52,723 bases of DNA from contig WTCE01000027.1 in assembly GCA_013138735.1 (NCBI GenBank), positions 1 to 52,723 on the forward strand, in the 5' to 3' direction. The position numbers were made by a program, and so were the translations under genes. Position 1 is the stretch's first letter. Each line of letters begins with the position of its first letter. Source of the stretch: Crocinitomix sp. Its GTDB lineage: Bacteria; Bacteroidota; Bacteroidia; Flavobacteriales_D; Crocinitomicaceae. A model generated the notes under the pieces. The model did no database searches. It had not been told where the DNA came from and saw only the letters and a program-made list of their open reading frames with translations. Of the stretch, positions 14,601-23,723 are shown piece after piece.

Positions 14601-14936
14601 ATGAAAGTAGAAAATACAAAAGCGCAAATGCGCAAAGGAATTTTGGAATATTGCATCCTGACAATTCTTTCAAACAAAGAAGCCTATCCATCTGAGATAA
14701 TTTCTGAAATGAAAGAAGCAAAACTCATTGTGGTAGAAGGAACACTTTACCCCTTGTTAACGAGACTTAAAAATGCAGAACTTTTGCATTATAAATGGGT
14801 CGAGTCGGTATCTGGGCCTCCGAGAAAATATTATTCGCTCACCGAAGCAGGTGCTGAATTTTTAAAAGAACTAAAAAATACCTGGACAGAATTACTCACT
14901 GCCGTTCAACAAATTTCCAAAACACACCAAAAATGA
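14601..14936 (+). CDS. PadR-family transcriptional regulator
   Basis: A 111-residue winged-helix regulator. The PadR signature is clear: RKGILEYCILTILSNKEAYPSEI in the first helices, VVEGTLYPLLTRLKNAELL as the recognition helix and turn, and SGPPRKYYSLTEAG as the wing. It is the short one-domain type (PadR-s2-like) with a brief C-terminal dimerisation helix (about 85-111). The stop overlaps the next ATG (ATGA), so it is cotranslated with the PspC protein, a pairing widespread in Bacteroidota and Firmicutes. Such regulators repress envelope-stress operons and respond to small ligands or membrane-active compounds; here the ligand is unknown. The palindrome upstream suggests autoregulation. Confidence 0.92.
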   Translation: MKVENTKAQMRKGILEYCILTILSNKEAYPSEIISEMKEAKLIVVEGTLYPLLTRLKNAELLHYKWVESVSGPPRKYYSLTEAGAEFLKELKNTWTELLTAVQQISKTHQK

Positions 14937-16612
14937 ATAAAACGATATCTATAAATATTTCAGGCTTTGTTTTCAATATTGAAGAACAAGCATACGAGCA
15001 TTTGAAGCAGTATCTGGATAAAATTCGCAACAATTTCAATAACGAAGAAGAACGTGATGAAATTATGGCGGATATAGAATTACGTATTGCCGAATTATTT
15101 CAAGAAAAGATTGCGCCAAATAAAGAAGTAATCGTTGATGAAGACATTGTACAAATTCAAGATATTTTAGGATTGCCTGAGGATTTTGCTTCTGATGAAG
15201 ATGAAAAGTATCACACCGAAAGCGACGAAAAAACAACGAACGATCAAAACCAAACGACTAAATCAAAGCGCCTATTCCGCGACACAGACAACGCAACATT
15301 TGCTGGAATCTGTAGTGGACTTGGTTATTATTTTAATGTGGATCGCGTGGTCTTTAGAATAATATTTATCTTACTTTTTATCCTTTTTGGAACAGGAGTA
15401 TTGCTCTATATCATTCTTTGGTTAGTTGTACCTGAGGCAAAAACGACCTCTGATAAAATTGAAATGAAGGGGGGCGCGGTCAATGTTGAAAGCATTAAAG
15501 AACATGTTTCAAATATTAAGCAAACCATTTCCGATAAAAGTAAATCGGCCAATGTGAGTGAAAAAGTGCGCGGGGTTGTAGATAAAAGTGTTGTTGTTGG
15601 TCTTTCTGTTTTCCAAGCCGTATCCAAGGTGTTTGGTGTTGGCTTTACAATTGGAGGCATTTTTATGTTCGTGTTTTTAATGATTATACTATTTGGGAAT
15701 TCAGGAATTATACCATTTATTGGCCCAGATCGAATTGACGGAATTCCAATGTTAATCGAAATCATTTACCCAGGCCAAGAGCCAAGTTTGCTGATCTTTA
15801 TTTCACTCATTCTAGTATTAACAATTCCTATTATTGCCTTAGTTACATTGGGCGTTAGAATCTTATTTAACTACCGCCAGAACATCAAGATTGTGGCCTG
15901 GACATTTGCAATTGTATGGTCAGTTGCAATTGGAATCTTGTTTGCATACAACGTACAATTGGCCTCTAATTTCAAGAGTGATAAACAAATTCGCTATTCA
16001 ATGCCATTAGAAAATGCAGGGTCAGATGAATTAATCATTAGTGTAATGGAAGATGATCAATTCTCTAATCATATCGATCCCTATGATAACTGGGGAGCTG
16101 CCGAATTGGTGAAAGTGGATGAGGAGTTTATTTACTTTGGATTGCCACAGTTGAAAATTATTGCAATTCAGGATACTGGTGACTTCCGTGTATCTATAAT
16201 TAAAGAAAGTCACGGTGCAACAACTAGTGAGGCGATTAATAATATTGAACGCATTGATTACCCTATTATAAGCAAAGGCAATAAACTTTTCTTAAGTCCA
16301 TACCTTAAAATGCCAAAGGAAGATAAGTTGCGTGCACAATATGTTCGGGTTGAAATTCTTGTTCCACGTGGGAAAATAGTTAAATTCGGGGAAAATATAG
16401 ATCGTGTTTTAAGACATCTTGATGACGAACCTATCCCCTACGCAACTCATTATGAGGGAACGGAATGGATCAGTTTAAGAACAAATTTTTACAAAAAAGG
16501 GTCTGGAGATTACAATTTATACAAGACATTTGTCACAAATGGTGATGAACTAATTGATAAGATACTAGATGGACGAACTGAAGAAGAACCAGACGAGCAA
16601 GAAGAAGACTAG
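14933..16612 (+). CDS. PspC-domain membrane protein
   Basis: 559 residues. An acidic N-terminal cytosolic region (1-110, containing ERDEIMADIELRIAELFQEK) precedes the PspC domain at about 113-170 (KRLFRDTDNATFAGICSGLG, then FRIIFILLFILFGTGVLLYI). Three further hydrophobic segments follow at about 230-255, 282-307 and 318-340, and a soluble C-terminal domain of about 210 residues lies beyond. The PspC family takes part in envelope-stress responses; in Bacteroidota a PadR regulator almost always accompanies it, as here. The C-terminal end is very acidic (EEEPDEQEED). Its last 44 bases overlap the start of the next gene in another frame, so the downstream glycosyltransferase is probably part of the same transcript. 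Confidence 0.87.
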   Translation: MNKTISINISGFVFNIEEQAYEHLKQYLDKIRNNFNNEEERDEIMADIELRIAELFQEKIAPNKEVIVDEDIVQIQDILGLPEDFASDEDEKYHTESDEKTTNDQNQTTKSKRLFRDTDNATFAGICSGLGYYFNVDRVVFRIIFILLFILFGTGVLLYIILWLVVPEAKTTSDKIEMKGGAVNVESIKEHVSNIKQTISDKSKSANVSEKVRGVVDKSVVVGLSVFQAVSKVFGVGFTIGGIFMFVFLMIILFGNSGIIPFIGPDRIDGIPMLIEIIYPGQEPSLLIFISLILVLTIPIIALVTLGVRILFNYRQNIKIVAWTFAIVWSVAIGILFAYNVQLASNFKSDKQIRYSMPLENAGSDELIISVMEDDQFSNHIDPYDNWGAAELVKVDEEFIYFGLPQLKIIAIQDTGDFRVSIIKESHGATTSEAINNIERIDYPIISKGNKLFLSPYLKMPKEDKLRAQYVRVEILVPRGKIVKFGENIDRVLRHLDDEPIPYATHYEGTEWISLRTNFYKKGSGDYNLYKTFVTNGDELIDKILDGRTEEEPDEQEED

Positions 16613-17744
16613 CATCTTAGTCTTGCCTAGGTGGTATCCGAATAAAACGGATATTCAGCTGGGGATTTTCATTCAACGTCAAGTAGCTTTAATGCAAAAT
16701 GAATTTCAATTGCAGGTAGTTTATGCCCAAGCAATGCCAGACTTGAAACAAGACTATGAACTCATTTCAAGTCATGAAAATGGCTTTGAAGAGCATATTG
16801 TATATTTTAAAAGTGGCAAAGGTTTTTTAAAAAAATTAATTAACCTTAAGCGGTATAAGAAAGCGCAACAACTGGGTTTGAAACAAGTGAGTGGAACAAT
16901 AGATATTTGCCACATTCATGTACCTTATAGACCTGCCCTTTTAGCATTTGAATTACTAAAAAAGGGAATTCCTTTTTTAGTAACAGAACATTGGTCGGGG
17001 CATTTAAATAATAATTATCAGCGCAAAAACATCCTGGATAAACTCTTTTATAAACGGGTTTTGAAAAAAGCGAAAAAGATAAGTACCGTTAGTAAAGCCT
17101 TGCAAATTGCCTTCAAGAAAAACACGGGATTCGACTCGACAGTCATCCCTAACATTATAGAACGAAGACCAAAGGTTGAAAAATCAAATTCCGGAAAAAT
17201 TAACTTTCTTTCTGTTGGCGATTTTCATAATGAAACTAAGAATTTTAGCGGCTTATTACATGCCTTTAAAGTTGTCAATGCCAGCCATCCAAAAACCCAA
17301 TTAACGTTAATTGGTGGTGGACCTGATTATGAAATGATTGTAAACTTGGCGCATGACCTTAAATTTCCAGAAGGTGCACTAATTTTCACCAATAGACAAA
17401 ATCATGAATTTGTTTTAAACGCCATGAATAACTGTGATATTTACGTCTGTAATTCTAGATTTGAAACATTTGGAATGACCGTAGCAGAAGCGTTATTATC
17501 AGGTAAACCAGTTGTTTCTACTAAATGCGGAGGACCAGAAGAATTTCTATCTGAAGCAAACAGCATCCTCGTCTCACCAAGTCCGCCACAAGATAATAGT
17601 GAGCATCAGGAATTGGCAGAAGCCATGCTAAAAATGACCCATACGTTTAAAGCATATGATTCGGAGAAAATAAGCACGGAAGTCAATTTAAAATTTGGGG
17701 AAGAAACGGTTAAAGAAAAATGGAGCCAGTTCTACACTTTATAG
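16569..17744 (+). CDS. Glycosyltransferase family 4
   Basis: 391 residues with a GT-B fold. The N-terminal domain opens TSILVLPRWYPNKTDIQLG and contains ICHIHVPYRPA and TEHWSGH. The C-terminal nucleotide-sugar domain begins NFLSVGDFHNETKNFSGLL, with LTLIGGGPD and the E-x7-E motif in FETFGMTVAEALL followed by SGKPVVSTKCGGPEEF. This is a retaining transferase, acting in the cytosol on a cell-surface polysaccharide, glycolipid or small glycoside; donor and acceptor cannot be read. The ATG chosen overlaps the PspC gene by 44 bases. A later start at a TTG would remove the first beta strand, so the overlap is probably real. No other glycan genes are adjacent. Confidence 0.88.
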   Translation: MDELKKNQTSKKKTSILVLPRWYPNKTDIQLGIFIQRQVALMQNEFQLQVVYAQAMPDLKQDYELISSHENGFEEHIVYFKSGKGFLKKLINLKRYKKAQQLGLKQVSGTIDICHIHVPYRPALLAFELLKKGIPFLVTEHWSGHLNNNYQRKNILDKLFYKRVLKKAKKISTVSKALQIAFKKNTGFDSTVIPNIIERRPKVEKSNSGKINFLSVGDFHNETKNFSGLLHAFKVVNASHPKTQLTLIGGGPDYEMIVNLAHDLKFPEGALIFTNRQNHEFVLNAMNNCDIYVCNSRFETFGMTVAEALLSGKPVVSTKCGGPEEFLSEANSILVSPSPPQDNSEHQELAEAMLKMTHTFKAYDSEKISTEVNLKFGEETVKEKWSQFYTL

Positions 17745-17780
17745 GGCAATTGGCAATTTAAATAAAAAATATCCAATTGA

Positions 17781-17820
17781 ACACTTCGACGAGCTCAGCG
17801 CGGCGCATTGATAATTGACC
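17781..17820. repeat. Dispersed repeat at the 3' end of the protease gene
   Basis: On the minus strand the sequence GGTCAATTATCAATGCGCCG follows the protease stop codon directly, continuing into a GC-richer GAGCTCGTCGAAGTGT. A related copy lies just beyond the M28 peptidase stop at 48226-48273. Confidence 0.6.
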
Positions 17821-18909
17821 TTAAACCTTCTCCGCCAACAACATTCCATATTTTTCATGCAATAAATCATCATACTCATCCGCTTTTTGAAACAGCTCAG
17901 AAAATATTATCTTACCCGATTCCTCATTCAAATCACGATCATAAATAATCGTTCCAAGTACAATGTTTTGGCCAGTAATACTAAAGGTTAAACATTCTAA
18001 ATCAAAATTTTCTTTCAATAAATAAGCATATAAATCACCAATGTTAGCCTTAGGCAAAGCACCTAAAGTTGCATCCGCATATACGAATCCGTTTTTCGTA
18101 TTGTGAGTGATTTTCACTAACGCACTCCCCTCTTCTATCTCCCAACTCACCTTACCTAAGCGAGCCAAACGCACATCTTTTCCTATTCCCTTTAAAATGG
18201 CCTCAACAATTTTAGAAACGCCCTCTGGCTGATACTCTTGCGCGTCAAATTCAGTTAAATCAAACTTATTTCCACAATGCGCACAATAGCCATCTTGTAA
18301 ACTACTTTTTACAATGATATTGGTACAAGACGGACACATTGAAGAGCGCTCCTCAATTCCCTTTTCCGCAAATTCAGTAATAATACTATCTAATTTTGTG
18401 GCCGGTAATGCAAAACCTAAACTCTCACTATCCCGATAAATAAAAGTATTGACACCTACAACTTCGCCATTTTCGTTAATTAAGGGTCCGCCACTGTTAC
18501 CTGGATTAATTGCCGCGTCAACCTGTATATAATCTACATTATTGAATCGGCGTTCGGCTTTTGATACAATCCCCTTGGTGGCTGTAAATCGCAAACCTAA
18601 GGGATGCCCAATTGCGATAATTGATTCCCCGGCTTCAACAGTTACTTGAGAAATCTCAACCTGTTCAGCAGAATCATAGCCATCCGGAATTCTTAAAAAT
18701 GCAAGATCATTTAAAGCGTCCGTATAAAGCACATCCGTCATTTTTTTTTCAAAATTCTCACCTCGCACAATTACCTTATCATTTCCAAAAACAACATGCC
18801 GGTTTGTAACAATAATATTCTTATCCTTCACTATTAAACCGCTCCCCGAACTCGTTGGTGTATGAATTTGTACAACAATAGCCTTATAGGTTGAAATAAT
18901 CTCTTTCAT
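17821..18909 (-). CDS. Cytosolic trypsin-like (S1C) serine protease with zinc ribbon and possible YbjN-like C-terminus
   Basis: 362 residues without signal peptide. The protease domain (about 1-185) has the full triad: H38 in TNRHVV, D68 in LNDLAF and S139 in NPGNSGGP, in HtrA-like spacing. A zinc ribbon follows, with C192-x2-C195 and C209-x2-C212. The remaining ~140 residues resemble the YbjN/type III chaperone-like fold (ALVKITHNTKNGFVYADATL); that resemblance is by eye. There is no PDZ domain, so it is not DegP/DegQ. A cytosolic regulatory or quality-control protease is the best reading. It is the second gene of a two-gene unit, 17 bases after a partner with a related fold. Substrate unknown. 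Confidence 0.82.
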   Translation of the reverse strand: MKEIISTYKAIVVQIHTPTSSGSGLIVKDKNIIVTNRHVVFGNDKVIVRGENFEKKMTDVLYTDALNDLAFLRIPDGYDSAEQVEISQVTVEAGESIIAIGHPLGLRFTATKGIVSKAERRFNNVDYIQVDAAINPGNSGGPLINENGEVVGVNTFIYRDSESLGFALPATKLDSIITEFAEKGIEERSSMCPSCTNIIVKSSLQDGYCAHCGNKFDLTEFDAQEYQPEGVSKIVEAILKGIGKDVRLARLGKVSWEIEEGSALVKITHNTKNGFVYADATLGALPKANIGDLYAYLLKENFDLECLTFSITGQNIVLGTIIYDRDLNEESGKIIFSELFQKADEYDDLLHEKYGMLLAEKV

Positions 18910-18926
18910 CTTTTAATCGTTTAATT

Positions 18927-20288
18927 CTATTTTTTTCTAAGATCAACTTTATCAACCAACTGTAAAAGTGAATCAATAAAATTAGATGGGTTCGTATAAT
19001 TCAATGTAGCGGTATTCATTTGAATGAAGGGGTAATCTTTTTTAGAATAGGCCATGATGTGACCAATAGCTGCTTTAATTCGCCCACCATTCAACTTACC
19101 ATCTGAACCAACAAATTGATTTTCATCTCCCATTTCTCGATAGTAATCGGGAGTAAGAACGTGCATTGCAATGTTTAAAAGATCGGTGATTGGATATTTC
19201 ATTCCATAATTAAAAAACGCATAGCTCACCATATATCCATAAACCGCTTGTTGCACTTGTGGAAAACCGTTGTCGCGATACCAAGCCACCTTTTCACGCT
19301 CCTTCGATATTTTATCCATCACTGTTTTATGATTGGCGGCATTTGCAATTCCAAAAGTGCAAGCAACATCATATAATCCTTCTACAATTTTTTCTTTTGG
19401 CTGCGCCATTATTGCTTCAAACTCTTTTATAATATACGTGTTTCGCTCTGCAGTTGTAGCCTTACTCTTTTTGAAAAATTCCACTTGAATTAATTCAAGT
19501 GAATTGGTTAACACGCCTTGAGGCGCAATTAAATAGTCAATCTTATAGGACAAATCCAATAGTAAAAAAGAGATTCCGCCAGCATCTTTTTGGAAATTCA
19601 TTTTGGAAACTTCGTCCTTGGTTTCATTCAACCATTTCGTCAAATATTTATATTTAATATCCACGCGCGATTGATCCCTAGCCGCAACATGTTCACCTCC
19701 CATTTCTTTGAGTGAAGAAAATTCACTGATCAGTAAATCATCTTGTTGATCTGCTTTTTTAGCTAATTCTTTGAGCCCTGCATACAATTTATTAGGCGAA
19801 GCATCTATAGCGTGAGAACTAAACTTCATACAAATGGAGGTGCCGTCTAAGGCAAATTTGGAATATTTTAATCCGTAATTAATTGACATTAATTTCCGCA
19901 TTACGGGAATACTTGGCGTGTCCATACTTGCAATGTTCGTATAAGCCACAAAATCTTTACCACTGCCAATTCCATGAATCACATTGGACCCCTGAATCAA
20001 TTCAAATTTAAGTTGATCACCATTTCTGGAAATCGTAACATTATCTAATTCATGATCCTTAACGTAATTCAAAAATGCCTCGTATGAATCAACGTAACGT
20101 TTTTCTTGAAAGGCTTTGATGCACTTATCCCAATGCACCATTTGATTTGAATCCTTATTACAATCCGTAAATCTTCCAAATTTGACTGTCTTATGGCTTG
20201 CTGCTGAACTGTTCGCTACTTTTGGAGCAGAATCATTGCCCTTTGGTTCTTCCGAACCTCCTCCAAATAATTTTTTTAAAAATGACAT
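18927..20288 (-). CDS. Uncharacterised cytosolic protein, partner of the trypsin-like protease
   Basis: 453 residues without signal or membrane segments. The start MSFLKKLFGGGSEEP leads into a flexible Ser/Ala-rich linker, then a YbjN-like region (about 50-180: KCIKAFQEKRYVDSYEAFL, QLKFELIQGSNVIHGIGSG, SKFALDGTSICMKF) and an all-alpha C-terminal half (about 215-450) that I do not recognise. The YbjN-like reading is tentative. The gene precedes the protease by 17 bases on the same strand, so the two proteins are probably made together and may interact. No function can be assigned; an adaptor, substrate or inhibitor of the protease are the reasonable options. Confidence 0.7.
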   Translation of the reverse strand: MSFLKKLFGGGSEEPKGNDSAPKVANSSAASHKTVKFGRFTDCNKDSNQMVHWDKCIKAFQEKRYVDSYEAFLNYVKDHELDNVTISRNGDQLKFELIQGSNVIHGIGSGKDFVAYTNIASMDTPSIPVMRKLMSINYGLKYSKFALDGTSICMKFSSHAIDASPNKLYAGLKELAKKADQQDDLLISEFSSLKEMGGEHVAARDQSRVDIKYKYLTKWLNETKDEVSKMNFQKDAGGISFLLLDLSYKIDYLIAPQGVLTNSLELIQVEFFKKSKATTAERNTYIIKEFEAIMAQPKEKIVEGLYDVACTFGIANAANHKTVMDKISKEREKVAWYRDNGFPQVQQAVYGYMVSYAFFNYGMKYPITDLLNIAMHVLTPDYYREMGDENQFVGSDGKLNGGRIKAAIGHIMAYSKKDYPFIQMNTATLNYTNPSNFIDSLLQLVDKVDLRKK

Positions 20289-20308
20289 ATGCTTGGTTAT
20301 TGAAAATC

Positions 20309-20325
20309 CAATATAATCAATATTG
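20309..20325. promoter_or_regulatory. Perfect 6-5-6 inverted repeat between divergent genes
   Basis: CAATAT-AATCA-ATATTG lies 21 bases upstream of the minus-strand start at 20288 and about 125 bases before the plus-strand start at 20451. Its size suits a dimeric regulator, but a chance dyad in AT-rich DNA is possible. Confidence 0.25.
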
Positions 20326-20405
20326 CGTTAATCCCATGGAAATCAATCTTGAAAACGTGTAGGCTAATAAGTTTGTCTTTATCATGCTCATCTAGATTAA
20401 AATTG

Positions 20406-20413
20406 TAGATTTG
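20406..20413 (+). promoter_or_regulatory. -7 box TAGATTTG for the propeller/SpoIIE gene
   Basis: TAGATTTG matches TAnnTTTG, 37 bases before the ATG. The nearest TTTG upstream is 30 bases away, further than usual, so the -33 element is weak or absent. Confidence 0.5.
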
Positions 20414-20450
20414 ATTAAATATTCAACCTATTTTAATCATAAAAATTGGG

Positions 20451-23400
20451 ATGATGACCCGCAAATTAGTAACCATATTACTATTGGTGTTTGTTGGACT
20501 AGGTGCTTTTGCTCAACAGTTCCATTTCAAACAATATTCCTTAGAAGAAGGTCTTTCACGCTCTGGTGTATACGATATTTTGCAAGATAAAACAGGCTTT
20601 TTATGGGTTGCAACCGAAGGTGGTGGACTTTGCAAGTTTGACGGTAAATCCTTTAAGCCATACACACGTTTTAATGGCTTAGCTTCTGAAAAAATACGGG
20701 TTATATTTCAAGATAAAGAGGGCATTATATGGTTGGGTACCACAAACGGTTTAACTTATTTTGATGGGGAAGATTTCATTAGTTTAACTGAGGAAGAGGA
20801 TGGAATTGCAGACAATTATATTCGGTCAATAGCGCAGGATCATGAAGGCAATATTTGGGTCGGGAGTAATACTGGGATTTCAATTATAGATTCTGACGAA
20901 AAAGGGGTTTCTCATAAATTGAAACTCAACTTCAGTTTACCGCATAAAAAAGTTCGGTCGCTTCAAACACAAGGGGACATTATGTGGATTGGTACTGATG
21001 CTGGCCTATGCAAATATATTGACGGCAATGTATCTACCATTATCACACAAGAAGATGGATTGAGTGACGACCTTATATTAACCCAATTTGTTGATTCAAA
21101 TAATGAATTATGGGTAGGGACTGAAAATGGTTTAAACAAAATCACCAGCGATACGATCCAACATTGGTCAACAGAAAATGGCCTTATTAGCAATCGAGTA
21201 AGAAGTATTGCAGAAGATTATAAAGGAAACATTTGGATTGGAACAGGTGATGGAATTAGCGTATTTAATGGACATACATTTCTAAACTTAACAAGCGCAA
21301 ACGGGCTTTCGAACGAACGCATTAGATGCGTGACAACAGATAATTTTAATAATATTTGGGTAGGCACGTATTTTGGCGGAATTATGCGATTCAATCATCA
21401 AGATTTTGTTGCGTACACGCCTGCTGAAGGCTTGATTAGCAACCAAATACAAGCCATAACCGAAGATGAAAAAGGAGATATAATCATTGGAACTTATGAC
21501 GGCGTTTCCAAGTTGAAAATTTACAATGAAAAATTAATCCGTACAAAAACAGTAACAACCAGCCAAGGATTAATGGACAATGCCGTTACCTCTATTCTGA
21601 AAGATGAAAACGATTGTTATTGGTATGGAACTGAAAAAGGAATTACACTGATCCAAAACAATAAAGTCACCTATTTAGATGAGAAAGTAGGCTTAAAAAA
21701 CACTGAAATTACTGTCCTTAAAAAAATTAATGACACCTATTGGGTTGGAACGCATGACGGCGTTGCCAAAATAAAAACGGATGATTATAAAGCCTTTCAA
21801 GTCGAATTTTTCCAAAACAGTGATGGTTTATCGGGTAACGTTGTTTCACAAATAGCAGTAGATAGTAAAAATAATGTTTGGGTCAGTTTCTTAGATGGCA
21901 CCTTCAGTTTTTTTGAAGAGAACCGCTTCATCAATCCTATTATGGATGAATCAATCCAAGAAATAACTTCATTTAGTATTGATTCTGCAGATCAATTTTG
22001 GATAGGAACAAATGGTAATGGATTGTTTTACGGAAGTTACGATACTCAAGAGCATACCTTTGATTTGAACAACCTATCAACAGTAGATAATCTAAGTTCA
22101 AATTATATTTTTTCCTTACTACTAGATGATGATTTAATTTGGGCCGGGCATGAAAACGGTTTGGATTTGATTACTGCTACGACAGACTCAACCTTCGGTA
22201 TTCAATCATATGGACCTGAACGCGGTTTTTTTGGTTTACAAAACAATCAAAATGCTTCGTATAAAGACACAGACGGAAACCTGTGGTTTGGGACTGTAAA
22301 CGGCTTATTTTGTTTAAAAAATAATGTCATGGAAAAGTTTACAGAAGGTAAACCTTCCATAAACTACATCCAATCAATTAAGATAAATGGGAAATATGTT
22401 GACTGGAATAATTCTAATAAATGGTGTGACGGCACGAAAGGCGTATTTGCCTTACCAGTGAATTTAACGCTTCCCTATGATGAAAATAATATCTCTTTTG
22501 AATTTATTGGATTGAATTTTATTTCTCCGAAAAACGTGAAATATAGTTGGATGCTCGAAGGGTTTGACCGTGATTGGAAAGCCGTAACAAAAAATAACTT
22601 TGCGATCTATACCAACCTCGATCCTGGAAAATATTCATTCTTATTGCGCTCTTCAAATGAGCACGGCCGTATAACAGGCGACCCTATACGCTTCGGTTTT
22701 AAAATAGAGAAACCATGGTGGTCTACTTGGCTAGTAAGAATCCTTGGCGCCATTTTAGCAATAGCTTTTATCAGCTTTTTAATTAGTTTAAGAACGCGCC
22801 AATTACGGAAAAAGCAACGTGATCTAGAGGACACCATTAAAGAAAGAACTACAGAAATTCGCCGACAAAAAGAAGAACTTGAATATAAGAATAGCGAAAT
22901 TACTGACTCAATTTTATACTCCCGAAGAATTCAACATTCTATTCTACCTGGTACAGAAAAATTGAATAATGCCTTGCAGTCTTATTTTGTATTCTACAAA
23001 CCAAAAGACATTGTATCTGGTGATTTTTATTGGGCAGATCTATCGCCAAACGAAAAGGATTTAACCTTTGTAGCTGTGGCAGATTGTACGGGTCATGGCG
23101 TGCCAGGTGCCATGGTAAGTTTAGTTGGTACCCGCGCCTTAAATAGTGCGGTGCGCGAAAGTGCATTAACTAAGCCAAGTGATATTCTAGATCAGACGAA
23201 TGAGATTGTTTTGGAGGCCTTCACAGACGAAGAGTCTGGTACAATTATTAAAGATGGGATGGACATTACCTTACTAGCCCTGGATAAATCAAGCCCTAAA
23301 ACTTCGTTCCAATTTGCTGGCGCACAAAACCCACTCTGGATTGTCCGTGAGAAAACAAAAGGTAACTTGATTGTGAACGAAGCTGAAATTGAACCAAATA

Positions 23401-23723
23401 TTGATTTAGGAGAATTTAACCTCTTTGAAATTAAAGGTGACAAACAGCCCATTGGTTATTTTGAAAACAAAGTTCCTTTTAAAAATCATGCTGGAAACTT
23501 AGAAAAAGGTGATCGCATCTACTTAATTAGTGATGGTTACGCAGATCAATTTGGTGGAGCAAAAGGTAAAAAATTCAAATATAAAGCACTTAAAAATCTG
23601 ATTCTATCCAATCAAGAAATTCAAATTGAGGGGCAACTTGGTGAATTAAAGCGTGCGTTTTTTGAGTGGATGGGTGATCTTGAACAATTAGATGATGTTT
23701 GTTTAATGGGAATTGAAGTTTAG
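20451..23723 (+). CDS. Two-component-regulator propeller sensor with Y_Y_Y domain and SpoIIE phosphatase output
   Basis: 1090 residues: signal peptide (about 1-22, ending GAFAQ), two seven-bladed regulator propellers (about 25-650) with repeated WVGT/WIGT-x-GL/GI blade motifs, a Y_Y_Y domain (about 680-750), one membrane segment (about 758-780), a charged coiled coil (about 783-830) and a C-terminal PP2C/SpoIIE phosphatase (about 840-1088). Metal-binding Asp residues sit in SGDFYWAD, VADCTGHGVPGAM, DGMDITLL and SDGYADQFGG. The periplasmic propeller probably senses a ligand or polymer, and the cytosolic phosphatase would act on an anti-sigma-factor antagonist. Two adjacent ATG codons make the start ambiguous by one residue. 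Its stop overlaps the patatin stop region by four bases on the opposite strand. Confidence 0.9.
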   Translation: MMTRKLVTILLLVFVGLGAFAQQFHFKQYSLEEGLSRSGVYDILQDKTGFLWVATEGGGLCKFDGKSFKPYTRFNGLASEKIRVIFQDKEGIIWLGTTNGLTYFDGEDFISLTEEEDGIADNYIRSIAQDHEGNIWVGSNTGISIIDSDEKGVSHKLKLNFSLPHKKVRSLQTQGDIMWIGTDAGLCKYIDGNVSTIITQEDGLSDDLILTQFVDSNNELWVGTENGLNKITSDTIQHWSTENGLISNRVRSIAEDYKGNIWIGTGDGISVFNGHTFLNLTSANGLSNERIRCVTTDNFNNIWVGTYFGGIMRFNHQDFVAYTPAEGLISNQIQAITEDEKGDIIIGTYDGVSKLKIYNEKLIRTKTVTTSQGLMDNAVTSILKDENDCYWYGTEKGITLIQNNKVTYLDEKVGLKNTEITVLKKINDTYWVGTHDGVAKIKTDDYKAFQVEFFQNSDGLSGNVVSQIAVDSKNNVWVSFLDGTFSFFEENRFINPIMDESIQEITSFSIDSADQFWIGTNGNGLFYGSYDTQEHTFDLNNLSTVDNLSSNYIFSLLLDDDLIWAGHENGLDLITATTDSTFGIQSYGPERGFFGLQNNQNASYKDTDGNLWFGTVNGLFCLKNNVMEKFTEGKPSINYIQSIKINGKYVDWNNSNKWCDGTKGVFALPVNLTLPYDENNISFEFIGLNFISPKNVKYSWMLEGFDRDWKAVTKNNFAIYTNLDPGKYSFLLRSSNEHGRITGDPIRFGFKIEKPWWSTWLVRILGAILAIAFISFLISLRTRQLRKKQRDLEDTIKERTTEIRRQKEELEYKNSEITDSILYSRRIQHSILPGTEKLNNALQSYFVFYKPKDIVSGDFYWADLSPNEKDLTFVAVADCTGHGVPGAMVSLVGTRALNSAVRESALTKPSDILDQTNEIVLEAFTDEESGTIIKDGMDITLLALDKSSPKTSFQFAGAQNPLWIVREKTKGNLIVNEAEIEPNIDLGEFNLFEIKGDKQPIGYFENKVPFKNHAGNLEKGDRIYLISDGYADQFGGAKGKKFKYKALKNLILSNQEIQIEGQLGELKRAFFEWMGDLEQLDDVCLMGIEV

